A stretch of DNA of 64,000 bases, taken from positions 2,403,501-2,467,500 of the forward strand of contig NZ_QFFF01000001.1 in NCBI RefSeq assembly GCF_003129465.1. Direction: 5' to 3'. The notes beneath the pieces are model-generated. The model did not search any database and had not been told where the DNA came from. It saw only the letters and a list, made by a program, of their open reading frames with translations. Origin of the DNA: Sphingosinicella humi (lineage in GTDB: Bacteria; Pseudomonadota; Alphaproteobacteria; Sphingomonadales; Sphingomonadaceae). This document shows, piece after piece, positions 62,390 to 64,000 of this stretch. The stretch's first letter is position 1. Every line of letters starts with the position of its first letter. The position numbers and the translations under genes are program-made.

Positions 62390-63886
62390 ATGACCTACGG
62401 ATTGTCCAAATCCAAGATAACCGCATTCGAGCAATGCCCGAAGAAGTTGTGGCTGTCCGTGCATCGACCAGAGCTCGCGGAGCAGGACGCCGGTGCTGAG
62501 CAGCGGTTTGCAGCGGGTCATGAGGTGGGCGCCGTCGCATGCGCTCTTCATCCTGGTGGCGTCATGGTCGATGCTGACCCGGACCTTCGGGCGGCATTGA
62601 AACAAACCGCAGAGTTGCTTGGCGCTGGATGGAATGGTCCAATCTTTGAAGCGACGTTTGCGCATGACGGCGTTCTTGTGCGTGCCGACCTAATGCTGCC
62701 GGCCGATGAGGGCGGGTGGCACGTCGCTGAGGTCAAAAGCTCCACCGGCCTCAAGCCTTATCACGTGCCGGACATCGCAACTCAAATTTGGGTCATGCGG
62801 GAGTGCGGTGTCGAGGTGGCGTCGGCGAGTATTCGCCATCTCGATAGTGCTTTCAGATTGACCGAAACGGGGAACTATGAGGGTCTCTTCTCCGACGAGC
62901 GCGTCGAGTTGGCAATTGAGCCGATCATCGAAGGCCGGCCCGCTGTGATTGCTGAAGCACGTTTGGTCCTAGCGGGGGATGAGCCGCCGAAGGAACTCGG
63001 TGATCATTGTCGGTCCCCGTTCGAATGCGAGTTTCAGGCCTATTGCGGCCAACATCTGCCGCCGCCGCCGGAATGGCCCTCGTCGCTTCTGCCCGACGGT
63101 AGCGGCAAGAAGATTGCTCGTTCCTGGGCCGAGAAGGGAATTGACGATCTGACGCTCATACCCGCGAGCGAGATGTCTTCACCAAAGCTTCTCAGGGTGC
63201 ATGAGGCAACAATTTCAGGCGAGGTCTACTGGGACCGTGATGGGATAGTCACGGAAACAGCGTGCTGGACCTGGCCGCGTCACTTCCTGGATTTTGAAAC
63301 AATAGCTTTCGCCGTTCCGCGCTGGGTGGGAACCGGCCCTTGGCGCCAAGTCCCGTTTCAGTTCTCCTGCCACACTCGACACGAGGATGGCAGGCTTGAG
63401 CATCGTGAGTTTCTGAGCCTTGATGGGGCAGACCCGCGTCGTGCCTGTGCGGAAGCACTGATCGAGATACTGTCCGGAAGCGCCGGCGAGGGTGCCATCG
63501 TTGCCTACAACGCAGGCTTTGAACGTCGCTGCCTATCCGAGCTCGCGGATGCATTGCCCGATCTGCGAGCTGAATTGGAGGCTATTCGTTCTCGAGTGGT
63601 CGATCTCCTGCCCGTGACGCGGGCGCACTACTATCACCGAGATCAGCGTGGAAGCTGGTCCATCAAGGCCGTCATCCCGACGGTTTGCCCTGAACTCGAC
63701 TATGGCGGTCTGGGAGAAGTGAAGGCGGGTGATGATGCGCAGGCCGCCTATTTGGAAGCCATATCTGAAGACATCTCTGACGAACGAGGTGCGGAGATCC
63801 GATCGGCCCTCCTGGCGTATTGCGAACGCGACACGCTGGCCATGGTCGAAATGCTCACCCGGTTAACCTCGCGAGAAATGCGATGA
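62390..63886 (+). CDS. DUF2779 protein: Cas4/RecB-like nuclease + DEDD exonuclease
   Basis: The 498-residue protein begins GLSKSKITAFEQCPKKLWL, the Cas4/RecB-type opening with the first cluster Cys, followed by the nuclease core VLVRADLML and WHVAEVKSSTG with the catalytic Glu-x-Lys. HCRSPFECEFQAYC gives the remaining Fe-S cysteines. From about 300 comes a DnaQ/RNase H-like exonuclease: RHFLDFETIAFAVPRW and ALLAYCERDTLAMVEML. This is the DUF2779 family arrangement, which parallels the first two domains of the fusion gene at 50022. Function in DNA end processing or defence is likely but untested. Overlaps the next gene (ATGA). Confidence 0.82.
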   Translation: MTYGLSKSKITAFEQCPKKLWLSVHRPELAEQDAGAEQRFAAGHEVGAVACALHPGGVMVDADPDLRAALKQTAELLGAGWNGPIFEATFAHDGVLVRADLMLPADEGGWHVAEVKSSTGLKPYHVPDIATQIWVMRECGVEVASASIRHLDSAFRLTETGNYEGLFSDERVELAIEPIIEGRPAVIAEARLVLAGDEPPKELGDHCRSPFECEFQAYCGQHLPPPPEWPSSLLPDGSGKKIARSWAEKGIDDLTLIPASEMSSPKLLRVHEATISGEVYWDRDGIVTETACWTWPRHFLDFETIAFAVPRWVGTGPWRQVPFQFSCHTRHEDGRLEHREFLSLDGADPRRACAEALIEILSGSAGEGAIVAYNAGFERRCLSELADALPDLRAELEAIRSRVVDLLPVTRAHYYHRDQRGSWSIKAVIPTVCPELDYGGLGEVKAGDDAQAAYLEAISEDISDERGAEIRSALLAYCERDTLAMVEMLTRLTSREMR

Positions 63887-64000
63887 GCAAATACGATCCT
63901 TTGAGAGATCATCTGGCGGAACTCGGGAAGGAAACGCTGACGATGACGTTTTCTGAGGTTGGACGCTGCGTCGGCGGGCTGCCGAAATCGTCAGAGATTC
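63883..64000 (+). CDS. DUF7662-like protein (3' partial)
   Basis: The first 39 residues are visible before the window ends. KYDPLRDHLAELGKETLTMTFSEVGRCVGGLP resembles the start of DUF7662-type proteins, which I recall as small proteins often found beside nucleases and restriction genes. The ATG overlaps the preceding stop, so it is translationally coupled with the DUF2779 gene. Confidence 0.55.
   Translation, partial: MSKYDPLRDHLAELGKETLTMTFSEVGRCVGGLPKSSEI

Overview
The window is GC-rich, gene-dense DNA that reads as alphaproteobacterial, most likely Sphingomonadaceae. The pointers are a large TonB-dependent receptor with an adjoining Rieske oxygenase operon, a secreted DUF885 peptidase-like protein, a two-domain LigD beside ExoIII, and small proteins resembling the DUF5818 and DUF6961 families, which I associate with sphingomonads. 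I found no rRNA, tRNA, CRISPR array, insertion sequence, transposase or integrase.

Layout. 1-6.8 kb: a partial HD hydrolase, a zinc-ribbon protein, a DUF885 protein, a Cys-rich protein, and a DNA-repair pair (ATP-dependent ligase D without its phosphoesterase domain, then exodeoxyribonuclease III). 7.0-10.9 kb: a tightly overlapping three-gene ABC-three-component (ABC-3C) system: DUF4297/Cap4-like nuclease effector, winged-helix middle component, and Rad50-like ATPase with a zinc hook. 11.8-17.9 kb: an OmpA-domain membrane protein and a 1587-residue protein ending in a Tae4-like peptidoglycan amidase domain, behind a good sigma-70-like promoter. 18.4-23.7 kb: a catabolic/uptake operon (Rid, SRPBCC, Rieske oxygenase, TonB receptor, SnoaL-like) facing a TetR regulator across a 16-bp palindrome. 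24-31.9 kb: small, mostly unknown genes, including a LuxR-type regulator, an SNase-like protein, an orphan ParS-type antitoxin, a PLD-like protein and a protein with an HVHLLV motif.

31.9-63.9 kb is a defence island. It holds a complete type I Zorya (zorABCD) with a divergent two-gene unit whose larger product is a coiled coil ending in a RelE-like tail. Next is a type I restriction-modification operon (hsdM-hsdS-hsdR plus a YgjP-type metallopeptidase). Then comes a five-gene operon: a Cas4/DEDD/SF1-helicase fusion, DUF4268, an McrB with an EVE/PUA-like domain apparently inserted inside its AAA+ module, McrC and a small protein. After it are a lipoprotein and several small membrane proteins, a WYL regulator, a DUF4258-like protein, a DUF2779 Cas4+DEDD nuclease and the start of a DUF7662-like gene.

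Many genes overlap by 1-4 bases within a strand, so most modules should be translated as coupled operons. The observations most worth following are the composite McrBC operon with its rearranged McrB, the OmpA/Tae4-like giant protein pair with no visible immunity gene, and the coiled-coil/RelE-like unit beside Zorya. All family assignments were made by reading the sequence, without database searches.
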